Below the pieces are notes generated by a model, which made no database searches, was not told the DNA's origin, and worked only from the letters and a program-made list of their open reading frames with translations. Below are positions 1 to 8,134 of a DNA stretch of 64,000 bases, piece after piece; within the stretch, counting starts at the first letter, position 1, and each line of letters opens with the position of its first letter. The DNA is from Aestuariivita sp. (lineage in GTDB: Bacteria > Pseudomonadota > Alphaproteobacteria > Rhodobacterales > Rhodobacteraceae), in assembly GCA_026709985.1 (NCBI GenBank), contig JAPORY010000114.1, forward strand, positions 58,647 to 122,646. Reading direction: 5' to 3'. A program made the translations under genes and the position numbers.

Positions 1-130
1 TCGCGAGACGTCCAATCGTACTAATCATGCCAAGCCTTGCGTCAGTCAATCTCGCAGCGAGATCGGCGCCGAAAGATGCGAAAGGCGCCCCGATTTGCCA
101 ATCTGCCGTGTGTATAAACTTGAAGGTCAT
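1..130 (-). CDS. DNA repair exonuclease, SbcD/Mre11-like metallophosphoesterase (partial, N-terminus only)
   Basis: The minus-strand frame opens with ATG at 130 and runs off the left edge after 43 codons. The N-terminus contains FIHTADWQIGAPF, followed by a helical stretch ending in ARLGMISTIGRLA. This is the usual start of calcineurin-like DNA repair exonucleases (HTADxxLG, then RL...AR...I..IG..A). The Asp of the D-x-H metal motif is present, and the His position reads Gln, as in some COG0420 members. A GAGGG ribosome-binding site lies about 6 bases upstream of the ATG. A TATAAT sequence on the same strand (149-154) could be its -10 box. The rest of the protein is outside the window, so neither the subfamily nor intactness can be judged. 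Confidence 0.72.
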   Translation of the reverse strand, partial: MTFKFIHTADWQIGAPFASFGADLAARLTDARLGMISTIGRLA

Positions 131-144
131 ACTGCCCTCTTTTT

Positions 145-171
145 GGGAATTATATACTTGCAGGACTAACC
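145..171 (-). repeat. Outward-facing AT-rich repeat at the 3' side of the tnpB pseudogene
   Basis: Read on the minus strand this is GGTTAGTC, CTGCAA, then GTATATAATTCCC. A near copy (GGTTGTTT, then AGTATATAATTCCC) points the other way at 1443-1464, and a third copy is at 2667-2689. Together the first two copies flank the tnpB remnant like imperfect inverted ends. The TATAAT core could also serve as a -10 box for the nuclease gene that starts at 130. Confidence 0.55.
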
Positions 172-172
172 A

Positions 173-1344
173 TTATGCAGCCAATTGAGTATCAATTTCA
201 CGGCTCATAGGGGTTTCTAATGAAAACGCCCCTCCCCGTACAGATGCCTCAATCCCGGCGGCCAAAATATTCTTTGCCGCGTTAATTCCGGCATTCGCAG
301 CGTGTCCACAAGAGACACAACAGAAGTCAACCGGCGATCTACCGTTCCGAACCCTGGCAGGTTTGAAAAGTATAAGCCGGATTGACTTCGATGGCGTGCG
401 CAACCTTGTAATTGGGCATTTGTTGCACGGATGCCGATCCGGACTTGCGGATCTCACGATTGAGACCCGCCTTGGCTTGAACGTTGGCCCAGAAGTCGAC
501 GCATCGCCTTTGGCTGACTTGGTCATTCCCTGCGCAGGCAACATTTTAAGGATAACGGTTCCCGCCCGTGACGCCCAACCCTGACTCACGTCATGGTGCC
601 AGTTCCTCCGAATATCGGCTTGTTTACGCTTGGCTTTTGCGAGCTGGCAAATGGTTTGCTGACGCCGGTTGCCGGTTTTTTTCGGTCGGGCGGCTTGGCG
701 TTGTAACCGCTTGATCTTACCGTCCAGCTTTGGAACCGTTGGCATCGTGTGAATGATGCCACCACTGTCGGCAACTTGCCCAGCGTTGCGATCGAGTCCG
801 ATCGCATGATCGGTGTCCAAAGGTTCAATCTCGACCGTGTAGCAGACCGTTGCGAACCATTTGGAGCCGATACGCTTAAGGACAGCCGAGACCGGCATGC
901 CATTGCGGTAAGGATTTCCACCCTTGCGCCGAATAGTCAGACCGCCAAAACTGCAGATGTGCAACTGCGTCCCGCGCACCTTGACGTTTTCCGCAATTGC
1001 AATACCATGCCAATAATGTCGGCCCTTAAATTTTCGGAAGCCGATGTCCCTGCGTTGAAAGAAATTCTGATACGCCCGTTCCAGCCGGTTCAGTGTATCG
1101 CGCTGGATCGACAAGGGCGTATCAACAAAACCGTCACTATCCGTACGACAAATCGTGCGGGATTTGCACTGATCAAAATAGGATAAGCCCTTGCCGGTTT
1201 TCTGATAACACTCAAGGCGTTCTTGCAGGCTGCATGATACAGCTGGCGTTGATCTTCAAGCATATTGTTTGGCCACTGCCAAACCGGACGTGTCTGCGGC
1301 AAAACACGATAAACAATCTGTCGATGGGTTGTCATTGTTGTCAT
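173..1344 (-). pseudogene. tnpB: IS200/IS605-family accessory protein TnpB, frameshifted
   Basis: Fragments in more than one minus-strand frame together make a TnpB-like protein. The N-terminal part starts at ATG 1344 (THRQIVYRVLPQTRPVWQW...) and shifts frame near 1110-1140 into DGFVDTPLSIQRDTLNRLE. The middle part keeps IGLDRNAG (first RuvC Asp). After MTKSAKGDA (about 490) the sequence leaves frame: the family-like NVQAKAGLNREIRKSG and YKVAHAIEVNPAYTFQTC are readable only in the shifted frame. Near 370 it returns to frame for SPVDFCCVSCGH and NAGINAAKNILAAGIEA. The first zinc-knuckle CxxC is lost, and the usual EDL motif reads LKML. No tnpA partner is seen. This is a decayed, probably inactive nuclease gene even though a 313-codon frame stays open by compensating shifts. 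Confidence 0.85.
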
Positions 1345-1381
1345 GCGGTAGCTCCCGATTTGAGCGTTTATGGACAGAACG

Positions 1382-1464
1382 GTGAATCCTGTCCTACGCA
1401 TCTACCCTATTCCTAATAGTCACGTTAATCACCGAAAAAAACGGTTGTTTAGTATATAATTCCC
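1382..1464 (+). repeat. Left-end flank repeat, copy 1
   Basis: The segment from GTGAATCCTG through CTACCCTATTCCTAATAGTCAC and on to AGTATATAATTCCC is repeated at 2604-2689. The first about 42 bases are nearly identical between copies, then the copies diverge, then GGTT...GTATATAATTCCC is shared again. Its position just upstream of tnpB suggests it is the 5' end of the mobile element. Confidence 0.6.
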
Positions 1465-1750
1465 TAATGCTTCTTAACCAAACTTCATTTCCTTCGACTT
1501 GCGGTGTTAAATGGCGCAGGGCTCGCTCCTTTTTCGCTGTTGCGTCTGAGCCGAGCCTAGGAAAAAGAGCCATTCTTGTTCCACAGGCTCGACTAACATG
1601 AAACGCTTGCGCTTTTTTTCGTAATCTGTATGCTGACGCCAGATTCGTGGCAATGCTCGCGGTCTGAACGCCTGCGGGTCGCCGGGCTCAAATCCAGCGT
1701 GGTGACTGAAGCAAGTTAATTGCGGCAAATAAAGCGGGCACGATGTATTG

Positions 1751-1996
1751 ATGACGGAAGAACGCGACAACGCCATGGCGATTGCCAAGCTGGAAGGTGA
1801 GGTCAAAGCACTGGAGGAACGGATGGAAACAAAGCAAGCGGAATATCGCACCGACATATCGCATTTAGCAGAAAAGATGGCCGAGCGTGACAAGGAGGCG
1901 GCGCAACGCGAAACGCGGCTGATCCTCGCGATTGCCGTGATCGTGGGTGTCGGCCTTGCGATCTTCGGCTTTCTAACCGCACCGCCCTCGCCCTGA
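1751..1996 (+). CDS. Small coiled-coil protein with C-terminal membrane anchor (hypothetical)
   Basis: The frame encodes 81 residues. Residues about 8-62 are highly charged and heptad-like (IAKLEGEVKALEERMETKQ, then DISHLAEKMAERDKEAAQRE), predicting a coiled coil. Residues about 63-78 (LAIAVIVGVGLAIFGFL) form one membrane segment, followed by a short tail. The ATG at 1751 follows an in-frame TTG at 1748, and no clear Shine-Dalgarno is visible. A decayed tandem copy follows directly. Proteins of this layout are common in alphaproteobacteria and have no assigned function that I can name. The neighbourhood is mobile-element debris, so it may be accessory DNA. Confidence 0.5.
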   Translation: MTEERDNAMAIAKLEGEVKALEERMETKQAEYRTDISHLAEKMAERDKEAAQRETRLILAIAVIVGVGLAIFGFLTAPPSP

Positions 1997-2010
1997 TTGC
2001 AGTCCTCGCG

Positions 2011-2217
2011 ATTGCCAAGCTGAAAGGTGAGCTTAAGGCTGTCCGAGCGGAGACAAAGGCATTGGAGGAACGAACGGAAACAAAGCAAGCAGAATATCAC
2101 ACCGACATCGCGCGTTTGGCCGAACAATCCGCACATAGAGAAGTACGGTTGATCTTTGCGATGATCGCCATTGTCGGTGTTGGTGGTCTAACAATTTTCG
2201 GATTCTTGACGACCTAA
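2011..2217 (+). pseudogene. Decayed tandem duplicate of the coiled-coil membrane protein
   Basis: The frame from 2011 reads IAKLKGELKAVRAETKALEE, RTETKQAEYHTDIARLAEQ, then a hydrophobic IFAMIAIVGVGGLTIFGFL and a stop at 2215-2217. It matches the preceding 81-residue protein along its length with substitutions and a small indel. There is no ATG, GTG or TTG at an equivalent place: the copy begins within 15 bases of the stop of the first gene, and only ATT or CTG would be available. It is probably a remnant of an in-tandem duplication. Confidence 0.6.
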
Positions 2218-2603
2218 TCAACCACCCCTCAGTGGCTAGCTGGAACTTGGTTCGCGCGGCGAATGCCTCCAACTCTTAAACTCGCACTTTAAGCGGGATG
2301 CGATCAAAGCCGTACGCTTTGATGAACTCGTCGCTGTGACTACGGTGTCCGCTACACTTACCATCTCGCAACCACTTAAAATACGTCCACGGGCCCGAAG
2401 TGTACCGAATGAGTCACGGAATTTAGAACTAGGCGATTTATACCGACCACTTCAACGAGTTTACCCCGAATGGGATGGCCGAATATGGCATAGTTGGGAG
2501 CAATTTTCGCCTGCTCTAACTCGACATATTGTGAAAGTATCCGTCGTGACAAGCCGCAAACAGTCTCAAACGGCTTGGTTTCATTGCTTACAATATAAAA
2601 AGG

Positions 2604-2689
2604 GTGAATCTTGTCTACGCATCTACCCTATTCCTAATAGTCACATCAAACACAAATGAACCAGTTGGTTAGTCAAGTATATAATTCCC
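2604..2689 (+). repeat. Left-end flank repeat, copy 2
   Basis: This is the second copy of the sequence at 1382-1464 in the same orientation: GTGAATCTTG, CTACCCTATTCCTAATAGTCAC, then GGTTAGTCAAGTATATAATTCCC. No TnpB-like coding sequence is recognisable next to it. The stretch 2218-2603 holds only short open frames and is probably the remains of an older insertion. The stretch 2690-2882 holds no gene I recognise. Confidence 0.55.
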
Positions 2690-2882
2690 CTCTTTTTGCG
2701 ATCAGCACCATACCTCATTACGACAAGAGAAACAATAAGACCTCTCGTCGGTTGAGTGGCGTACTCGGTCCAAATCTTGGTTGCTCACACGGTATGGGCG
2801 GTGCGACAATACCGCACTCGCGCTGGGTTTTTCGATGCTGAAGCGATAATCTGAAAGGAAATTTAATCGTCCCGGAACGAGG

Positions 2883-3551
2883 TCAGGAGAGGAATGACTT
2901 CAACTCCTGCGAACTCACAACATGACAATAAATCATGTTTATGACTTCAAGTTCATGACGGTGCAAAGCTGCGGTTGCAGCCGCGCAGCAATCCTCAACA
3001 ACAATAACGTTAAAGCTCTCATCGCATAGCGACCTGACGGTAGAACTAACGCACTGGTCAGTGAAAATGCCGGCAACGATGACATCACTGATTTGCATAT
3101 TGCGCAATATCAGCCGTAAATTGGTCCCCGTTAATGCACTATCCGTTGTTTTAGTGATGACGATTTCATTGTCATTCGGCTCAAGTTCCGAAACAATCTG
3201 ACTTTCGTTCGCGTTTTTCGGTAACAACAAGTAATTGAAGCCAGGCTTTTTTTGGCTCAGTGACCGATCCCGTCCGTCCTCTTTTAGGCACGCAATACGC
3301 GCATAGATCACCTCGATGCCTGTCACTCGACACCACGCGACAAGGTCCGCCGTGTTTGGAATAACAGTCTCATGCATCCGATCAAAAAAAGGCTGCCAAC
3401 GGTGCGCCTCAGTTTGATCATCTGGCACTTCCAAATACGTATTCTGGATATCAATCACCAGCAGGGCGGTGCTCGCCGAAACCAGCCTGATATCGTCTGG
3501 CGCCTCGGTATTTTCGTAATAAAAGCTTCGAAATGCTGTCTTCCAGTTCAT
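2883..3551 (-). CDS. Cysteine hydrolase, isochorismatase-like superfamily
   Basis: The product is 222 residues, the normal size for the family. The expected triad is visible: Asp in ALLVIDIQNTY, Lys in VITKTTDSALTGTNL, and Cys in GIFTDQCVSSTVR. Members cleave isochorismate, N-carbamoylsarcosine, ureidoacrylate, nicotinamide and other amides. I cannot assign a substrate. The start is placed at ATG 3551, which overlaps the kinase stop as ATGA, so the two are probably translationally coupled. It is the last gene of the microcompartment operon. That context suggests it trims an amide or carbamoyl precursor of the amine substrate, but this is inference. It has no obvious signal peptide or encapsulation tag and should be cytosolic. 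Confidence 0.8.
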   Translation of the reverse strand: MNWKTAFRSFYYENTEAPDDIRLVSASTALLVIDIQNTYLEVPDDQTEAHRWQPFFDRMHETVIPNTADLVAWCRVTGIEVIYARIACLKEDGRDRSLSQKKPGFNYLLLPKNANESQIVSELEPNDNEIVITKTTDSALTGTNLRLILRNMQISDVIVAGIFTDQCVSSTVRSLCDESFNVIVVEDCCAAATAALHRHELEVINMIYCHVVSSQELKSFLS

Positions 3552-4552
3552 ATCAAACCATCCAACCATTCTTGACCCAGCCGTGCCGTCGTTTGCGCAA
3601 ACCCCGGTGCTAATTCCTGCGGTTCAGGGGCTTCGATATGACTTCCGATCCAGGCGAGAAGAGCCATTCGTCTCAGCATGATAAAGGTATCAATTTCATC
3701 AATATCGGCTTGATTGAGATGCCTAATCGCTTGATAACCTCGCAGCCACGCCGCTTTGCAATCGGGAATTCTGGGGTCATCTTCAATGAAACTAATAGCC
3801 GCAGCAAAGTCATACATTAGCCAACCGTAGCCACAATCATCAAAATCAATTAGTCGGGTAGAACCAGCGTCTACGAGGAGATTAGCAAGCCGCATATCAG
3901 CATGAATCAGATTATACCGCTCTGAGGACTTCCCATACTTCATCAATCTATCTCGGATTGCTCTCTCGACACTCTCAAGGACGTCGCGAATATCAACCGT
4001 TACATCAGGGCCGTCGCGCCAATTTCCCCAAGTTGGATTATCACCAAACACCGCCGCAATATCCCAAGTCAACCGCTCAAAAGGCACCGGTTTTTCCCAC
4101 ACGATTGCATGGGAATGACACCGAGCTGCCAGCCTGCCAAGTTCTTCGAACCCGGCGGTTATATCGCCACTCTCATCTGGGGCGGTCCCCACAACAAAAT
4201 GAAATAATACCAAAAAACGCGATTCATTTAGCGCGGGTGAAAAAGCCTCTTGGATCGCATCGCCGTTAATTCCTTGATAGTAACCCGGCGTCGTTACGAC
4301 TTTGTCTTCGGTTAACGCATCTAACCACGCTAATTCGCACTCGATTGCACGGCGCGTGTGGTAATTTTCACGATGGACTCGTAAGACTGACTGATGCCCG
4401 TCGGGAGATTCCACAAGGTAAGTTGCGTTCTCGGAAACATTAATCAGCCGTGCCGAGACGTTCGGTGGTAGGTTCCAAAGTGCAAGGGAATCGTTGGCGA
4501 GTTGCAATAAGTGCGCCAATACTTCTTCTAACGGTAGCCCCGATTTAGCCAT
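3548..4552 (-). CDS. APH/choline-kinase-fold small-molecule kinase, likely amino-alcohol kinase
   Basis: The product is about 334 residues. The catalytic Brenner motif is clear: YNLIHADMRLANLL (HxDxxxxN), followed by the Mg-binding LIDFDDCGYGWLMYD. The N-lobe carries VLRVHRENY for the nucleotide-positioning Lys/Arg region. Homologous kinases sit in RMM-type microcompartment loci, where the Mycobacterium enzyme is known to phosphorylate 1-amino-2-propanol. That makes amino-alcohol O-phosphorylation the best guess here, feeding the class-III aminotransferase-fold lyase. The start at ATG 4552 lies 13 bases after the SDR stop, and a longer upstream extension would overlap the SDR heavily. The gene ends in an ATGA overlap with the hydrolase. 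Homoserine or aminoglycoside kinase activity is less likely given the neighbours. Confidence 0.75.
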   Translation of the reverse strand: MAKSGLPLEEVLAHLLQLANDSLALWNLPPNVSARLINVSENATYLVESPDGHQSVLRVHRENYHTRRAIECELAWLDALTEDKVVTTPGYYQGINGDAIQEAFSPALNESRFLVLFHFVVGTAPDESGDITAGFEELGRLAARCHSHAIVWEKPVPFERLTWDIAAVFGDNPTWGNWRDGPDVTVDIRDVLESVERAIRDRLMKYGKSSERYNLIHADMRLANLLVDAGSTRLIDFDDCGYGWLMYDFAAAISFIEDDPRIPDCKAAWLRGYQAIRHLNQADIDEIDTFIMLRRMALLAWIGSHIEAPEPQELAPGFAQTTARLGQEWLDGLI

Positions 4553-4565
4553 AGCCCAAAACGCT

Positions 4566-5336
4566 CTATATTTCGTCGATTGCTTCGAGCGACTCAGGAA
4601 TAATTTGGCCACCATCGACGACAATCTGTTGTCCGGTAATGTAGGCGGCTTCATCCGATGCAAAAAACAGTGCCGCATTGCCAACATCTTCGACATTGCC
4701 AAGACGTTTTAGTGGGATCGAGGCAGCCATAGTGTCAAGATATTCCTGACCAAGGTCTTGTAGACCTTCGGTAAAAATGTTGCCGGGCATGACCGCATTG
4801 ATCGTGGTGTTGTATCGTGATAATTCCATAGCCGCGGTTTTCAAGAAGCCCAATTGCCCCGCTTTTGACGCACCATAGTGCGCCCATCCGGGAAATCCGG
4901 TAACGGGTCCGGTAATTGAAGAGGTCAGAATAACCCGACCTTTTCCCACCTGTTTGAAGTACGGAATAGCGGCCTTCACACACAAAAATGAAGACCGCAA
5001 ATTTGTGGCCAACACGGTATCCCACTCGTCAGCCTCCATCTCAATTATTTTGGTTTGCGGAAACGCTCCAGCATTGGCGCATACCACGTCAATGCCGCCC
5101 TGCGCCTCGGCAGTACTAGCAAACAAGCGCTCGACGGAGGCCCACGCCGATACATCGCAGGTCTCATATCGTACATCACCCGGAATTTCCGCTGCTGCTT
5201 GCCGCAGCTGATCCTCGTTCCGAGCCGCAATAGTCACCTTGGCCCCTTGTCTTGCAAAAATGGTCGCAATGCCGCGACCAATACCTTTTGACCCGCCAGT
5301 TACGATAACACTTCTGTCCTTTAGTGTTGTTAACAT
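4566..5336 (-). CDS. Short-chain dehydrogenase/reductase of the microcompartment operon
   Basis: This is a 256-residue classical SDR. The Rossmann motif is VTGGSKGIGRGIA, NAGAF follows the fourth strand, the catalytic Ser is in ILTSSITGP, the YxxxK is in HYGASKAG, and the C-terminal part has ITGQQIVVDGG. The start ATG at 5336 is preceded by GAGGAGAG. In RMM-type loci an SDR is thought to interconvert aminoacetone and 1-amino-2-propanol, so amino-ketone reduction or amino-alcohol oxidation is a reasonable inference. The residue after the second beta strand is Ala-Arg (IAARN), which leans towards NADP(H), though this alone is weak evidence. The gene follows the permease genes closely (11-base gap) and precedes the kinase. 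Confidence 0.8.
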   Translation of the reverse strand: MLTTLKDRSVIVTGGSKGIGRGIATIFARQGAKVTIAARNEDQLRQAAAEIPGDVRYETCDVSAWASVERLFASTAEAQGGIDVVCANAGAFPQTKIIEMEADEWDTVLATNLRSSFLCVKAAIPYFKQVGKGRVILTSSITGPVTGFPGWAHYGASKAGQLGFLKTAAMELSRYNTTINAVMPGNIFTEGLQDLGQEYLDTMAASIPLKRLGNVEDVGNAALFFASDEAAYITGQQIVVDGGQIIPESLEAIDEI

Positions 5337-5347
5337 CAGTTCTCTCC

Positions 5348-6154
5348 TCAAACTTGCGTTAATGCCTTGCTCTTTTGAACGAGCCAAATGACGGCGAATG
5401 AAATAATGATCAGAAAAATGGAAGCCACCACCGACATAATTCCAAGCGTTGGTACCAGCGGCGAATAGCCCGATACCATTTTGGCATAGAGCCACTCAGG
5501 CAACGTTGAATCCGCACCCGTCGTAAAGAGCGATAACGGAAAGTTACCCCAACTCAAAAGAAATGCGAATAGTCCTGCGGTCACAAGCCCCGGCATCAAT
5601 AAGGGCAAGGTTATCTCTCGCAAAATCGTTCGGGTACTGGCACCAAGATCGCGAGCGGCCTCCTCTAACGCCGAATCGAAGCCGTAAGCTCTAATTGCGA
5701 CGATTAGTGTCGCAATCGGAGTTATCCAAACTAAGTGCGCGACGACAGCGGTCTTCCAAGTCGGAATAATTCCGAGCGCATTAAACCACATCAATAGAGC
5801 TAGGCCCAAGACGGTCTGCGGAAAAAATATCGGCAATAGAATGAGTTTCTGAAACACCGTTCGATAGCGCCATTCGTAACGAGCAAAAGCTAAAGCGCCA
5901 AAGAAGGCAATAATCACGCTGCAAATTGTGACAATGACCGCAACCGAAAGCGACGTGACAAGCAGGTCACGAACCGTACCACTTTGCAAGGCCTCGCCGT
6001 ACCATTGGGTGGAATAACGTCTGATCGGGAAACTAATGTAGCGGGCGCGTGAGATCGAAGCGAACCCAACCGAAATCAACGGCAGATACAACAGGCAAAT
6101 GACAAATAGCCCGTATATCAACAAAGCGATGCGCGTAGAGCGAAGTGCCGGCAT
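5348..6154 (-). CDS. ABC transporter permease, PotC-like
   Basis: The 268-residue polytopic membrane protein has about six hydrophobic segments. The EAA coupling loop, EEAARDLGASTRTILREITLP, lies near residue 165. This resembles the second permease of spermidine/putrescine-type importers. The start overlaps the stop of the preceding permease by one base (TGATG), and the stop is 11 bases before the SDR start, so it belongs to the same transcript. It pairs with the other permease, the ATPase and the Tat-exported binding protein to import a small cationic amine. Confidence 0.82.
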   Translation of the reverse strand: MPALRSTRIALLIYGLFVICLLYLPLISVGFASISRARYISFPIRRYSTQWYGEALQSGTVRDLLVTSLSVAVIVTICSVIIAFFGALAFARYEWRYRTVFQKLILLPIFFPQTVLGLALLMWFNALGIIPTWKTAVVAHLVWITPIATLIVAIRAYGFDSALEEAARDLGASTRTILREITLPLLMPGLVTAGLFAFLLSWGNFPLSLFTTGADSTLPEWLYAKMVSGYSPLVPTLGIMSVVASIFLIIISFAVIWLVQKSKALTQV

Positions 6155-7008
6155 CAGCGCTTCCGACCCATAATTTTATCAAGATCGACAACAGAAATTG
6201 CCAAAAGCGCAAAAACACTGACGATGGCAATGAAGATCACGGACAAAGCTGACCCAAGCGGCCAGTCCTGTCCGAAGGTGAACGCGGTTTCTATATCATC
6301 GGTAATGGTAATGATTGCTTGGCCGCCGAGAATTTTGCTTTCGGCCACAGCACCCGCAGACAATACAAAACAAAGTAGGCATCCCACAACGATGCCTGGC
6401 GCCGCCAATGGGACATCAATTTGGGCAAAGATTTGCCATCGTGACGCCCCTAAGTCGGCCGCCGCTTGCCGCGCGTCATCGGGCACCGTGGCAATACCTT
6501 GGGCTAGCGGAAACAGCATAAATGGCAAATACGCATAGACCAATCCGAACACAATAACAGGTACACCGTACAGCGGACTGTCAAAACCGATACCAAGCCA
6601 GGCCCGCATGTGACCCTCGATTAACCCGCCTTTCATCAACGTTAAAACCCATCCAAAAAGGCGAATATTCTCCGAGACAAAAAGGCTCATGACCACGGCA
6701 ATCGTCAGGACCAACGTAAAACTTTTGAATATTTTTGCCATTCCGAACGCGAGCGGCCAGCAAACGACGAGGAGGATCACCGTCGAGATGAATGCTGCCC
6801 CGAGTGACCAGAGTAGTGATCGATAAAAGCCTTGTTGGAAAAAGACAGAATAGGCCGAGAAATCAGGAATATGCGTGAGCGTGAATACCTTTGGCGGCAT
6901 TGACGAGAAAATTGCGACTACGAGCAAGGGGGCAAAAAACGCGATGGCCAAAATGCTCAGCATCGGCAGTGCGGAAAATAATCCGAGTTTGTTGTTTAAC
7001 CGCTGCAT
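6154..7008 (-). CDS. ABC transporter permease, PotB-like
   Basis: The 284-residue protein has an N-terminal membrane helix (ALPMLSILAIAFFAPLLVV) and about five more. The coupling loop DDARQAAADLGASRWQIFAQ is near residue 175. The periplasmic loop after the first helix is long, as in PotB/PotH proteins. It overlaps the ATPase gene at base 7008 by one base and the next permease at 6154 by one base, giving a fully coupled transporter cassette. Specificity cannot be read from the permease. Confidence 0.82.
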   Translation of the reverse strand: MQRLNNKLGLFSALPMLSILAIAFFAPLLVVAIFSSMPPKVFTLTHIPDFSAYSVFFQQGFYRSLLWSLGAAFISTVILLVVCWPLAFGMAKIFKSFTLVLTIAVVMSLFVSENIRLFGWVLTLMKGGLIEGHMRAWLGIGFDSPLYGVPVIVFGLVYAYLPFMLFPLAQGIATVPDDARQAAADLGASRWQIFAQIDVPLAAPGIVVGCLLCFVLSAGAVAESKILGGQAIITITDDIETAFTFGQDWPLGSALSVIFIAIVSVFALLAISVVDLDKIMGRKR

Positions 7009-8078
7009 CAGTCTGCCGGAATAAAATGCGTATTGGTGGCTTTAAATCCCAATATAACTTCTGATCCAATCTCATATTGGGTTCGATCTTCGCGGGGCTT
7101 CTCCACCGTCACGAGTTTTCCAGCGGCCGTTCTTACCTCATACTGAATTCGTGAGCCAAGAATATACTCATCCATCAATTGACCGAAGAGGACATAATCA
7201 AAGTCGTTCGTATCTTTTCCAAATCGAACATCTTCGGGGCGAACCATCAGTTGCCCCTTACCGTCCGCTGGGTCGGCCTTCGCAGCATTATTGGGCCGAA
7301 TCGTCAAATCCGAACTCGTAAGCACAGAATCCCGATACTCAACATCGAACAGATTAACTTCCCCCATAAATTCCGCAACAAAGCGACTCACGGGACGGCT
7401 ATAAATTTCATCGGCGACGGCAATTTGCTCAAACCGACCGTTGTGCATAATCGCGATACGATCTGACATGACCATTGCTTCCTCAAGCGAGTGCGTAATG
7501 TAGACAAACGTCTTGCCGGTTCGGTGGTGAAGGTCCTTAAGCTCTTTCTCAAGCGTCTTGCGCAAACGGTAATCCAAAGAGGATAACGGTTCGTCAAAAA
7601 GTAAAATTTCAGGATCGAAGGCTAACGCCCGCGCCAAAGCAACCCGTTGTTGTTCGCCGCCCGAACATTGTGAGATGCGCTTCGCGTAACAATTGGGCGG
7701 CAGTCGGAGTAACTCAAGCAACTCCAAAGCGCGGGCTCTTCGTTGATTGTGCGCAATCTTGCGCAGTTTGAGTGGAAATTCAATATTTTGACCCACGGAC
7801 ATATGTGGGAAAAGGGCAAGGGACTGAAACACCATACATGTTGGCCGCAAATTCGCCGGCGTTTCGTCAATCCTTTTCCCGCGCAACCAGATTGAACCAT
7901 CGGTCACCTCATCCATGCCGACAATGAGTCGAATCATGGTCGATTTACCGCTTCCGGACGGACCAACAATCGTAAAAAACTCACCCTCTTGGATATCCAA
8001 ATCGATATTATGGAGGGCTGTAAAATCTCCGTATCTCTTCATAACACCTTGTAGGCGCAAGAGGGGTTCAGAAGTCAT
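7008..8078 (-). CDS. ABC transporter ATP-binding protein, PotA-like
   Basis: The product is 356 residues. Walker A is GPSGSGKSTMI, the Q-loop region is MVFQSLALFPHMSV, the signature is CSGGEQQRVALARAL, Walker B is ILLFDEPLSSLD, and the switch His is in YITHSLEEAM. A C-terminal TOBE-type domain of about 110 residues (MVRPEDVRFG and onward) is typical of polyamine, Fe3+ and MalK-type ATPases. Together with the two permeases and the PotD/F-type binding protein this makes a complete importer. The importer lies between the shell genes and the SDR/kinase genes, suggesting it brings in the substrate of the compartment. Confidence 0.87.
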   Translation of the reverse strand: MTSEPLLRLQGVMKRYGDFTALHNIDLDIQEGEFFTIVGPSGSGKSTMIRLIVGMDEVTDGSIWLRGKRIDETPANLRPTCMVFQSLALFPHMSVGQNIEFPLKLRKIAHNQRRARALELLELLRLPPNCYAKRISQCSGGEQQRVALARALAFDPEILLFDEPLSSLDYRLRKTLEKELKDLHHRTGKTFVYITHSLEEAMVMSDRIAIMHNGRFEQIAVADEIYSRPVSRFVAEFMGEVNLFDVEYRDSVLTSSDLTIRPNNAAKADPADGKGQLMVRPEDVRFGKDTNDFDYVLFGQLMDEYILGSRIQYEVRTAAGKLVTVEKPREDRTQYEIGSEVILGFKATNTHFIPAD

Positions 8079-8134
8079 GCGGTTTCACTAATTTGGCCTG
8101 CCGCCGACAATTAGGCGGCAGGCGATCTCTTAGA

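Noticed and set aside
363..584. Plus-strand 73-codon frame inside the TnpB pseudogene
   Set aside because: It is antisense to recognisable TnpB sequence and has no ribosome-binding site or family resemblance.
1507..2136. 209-codon minus-strand frame
   Set aside because: It runs antisense to the coiled-coil gene and its duplicate, which are much more convincing; composition is Ser/Arg-rich as expected for a shadow frame.
4553..4702. Longer N-terminus for the APH-fold kinase
   Set aside because: It would overlap the end of the SDR gene by well over 100 bases; ATG 4552 gives a normal-length protein.
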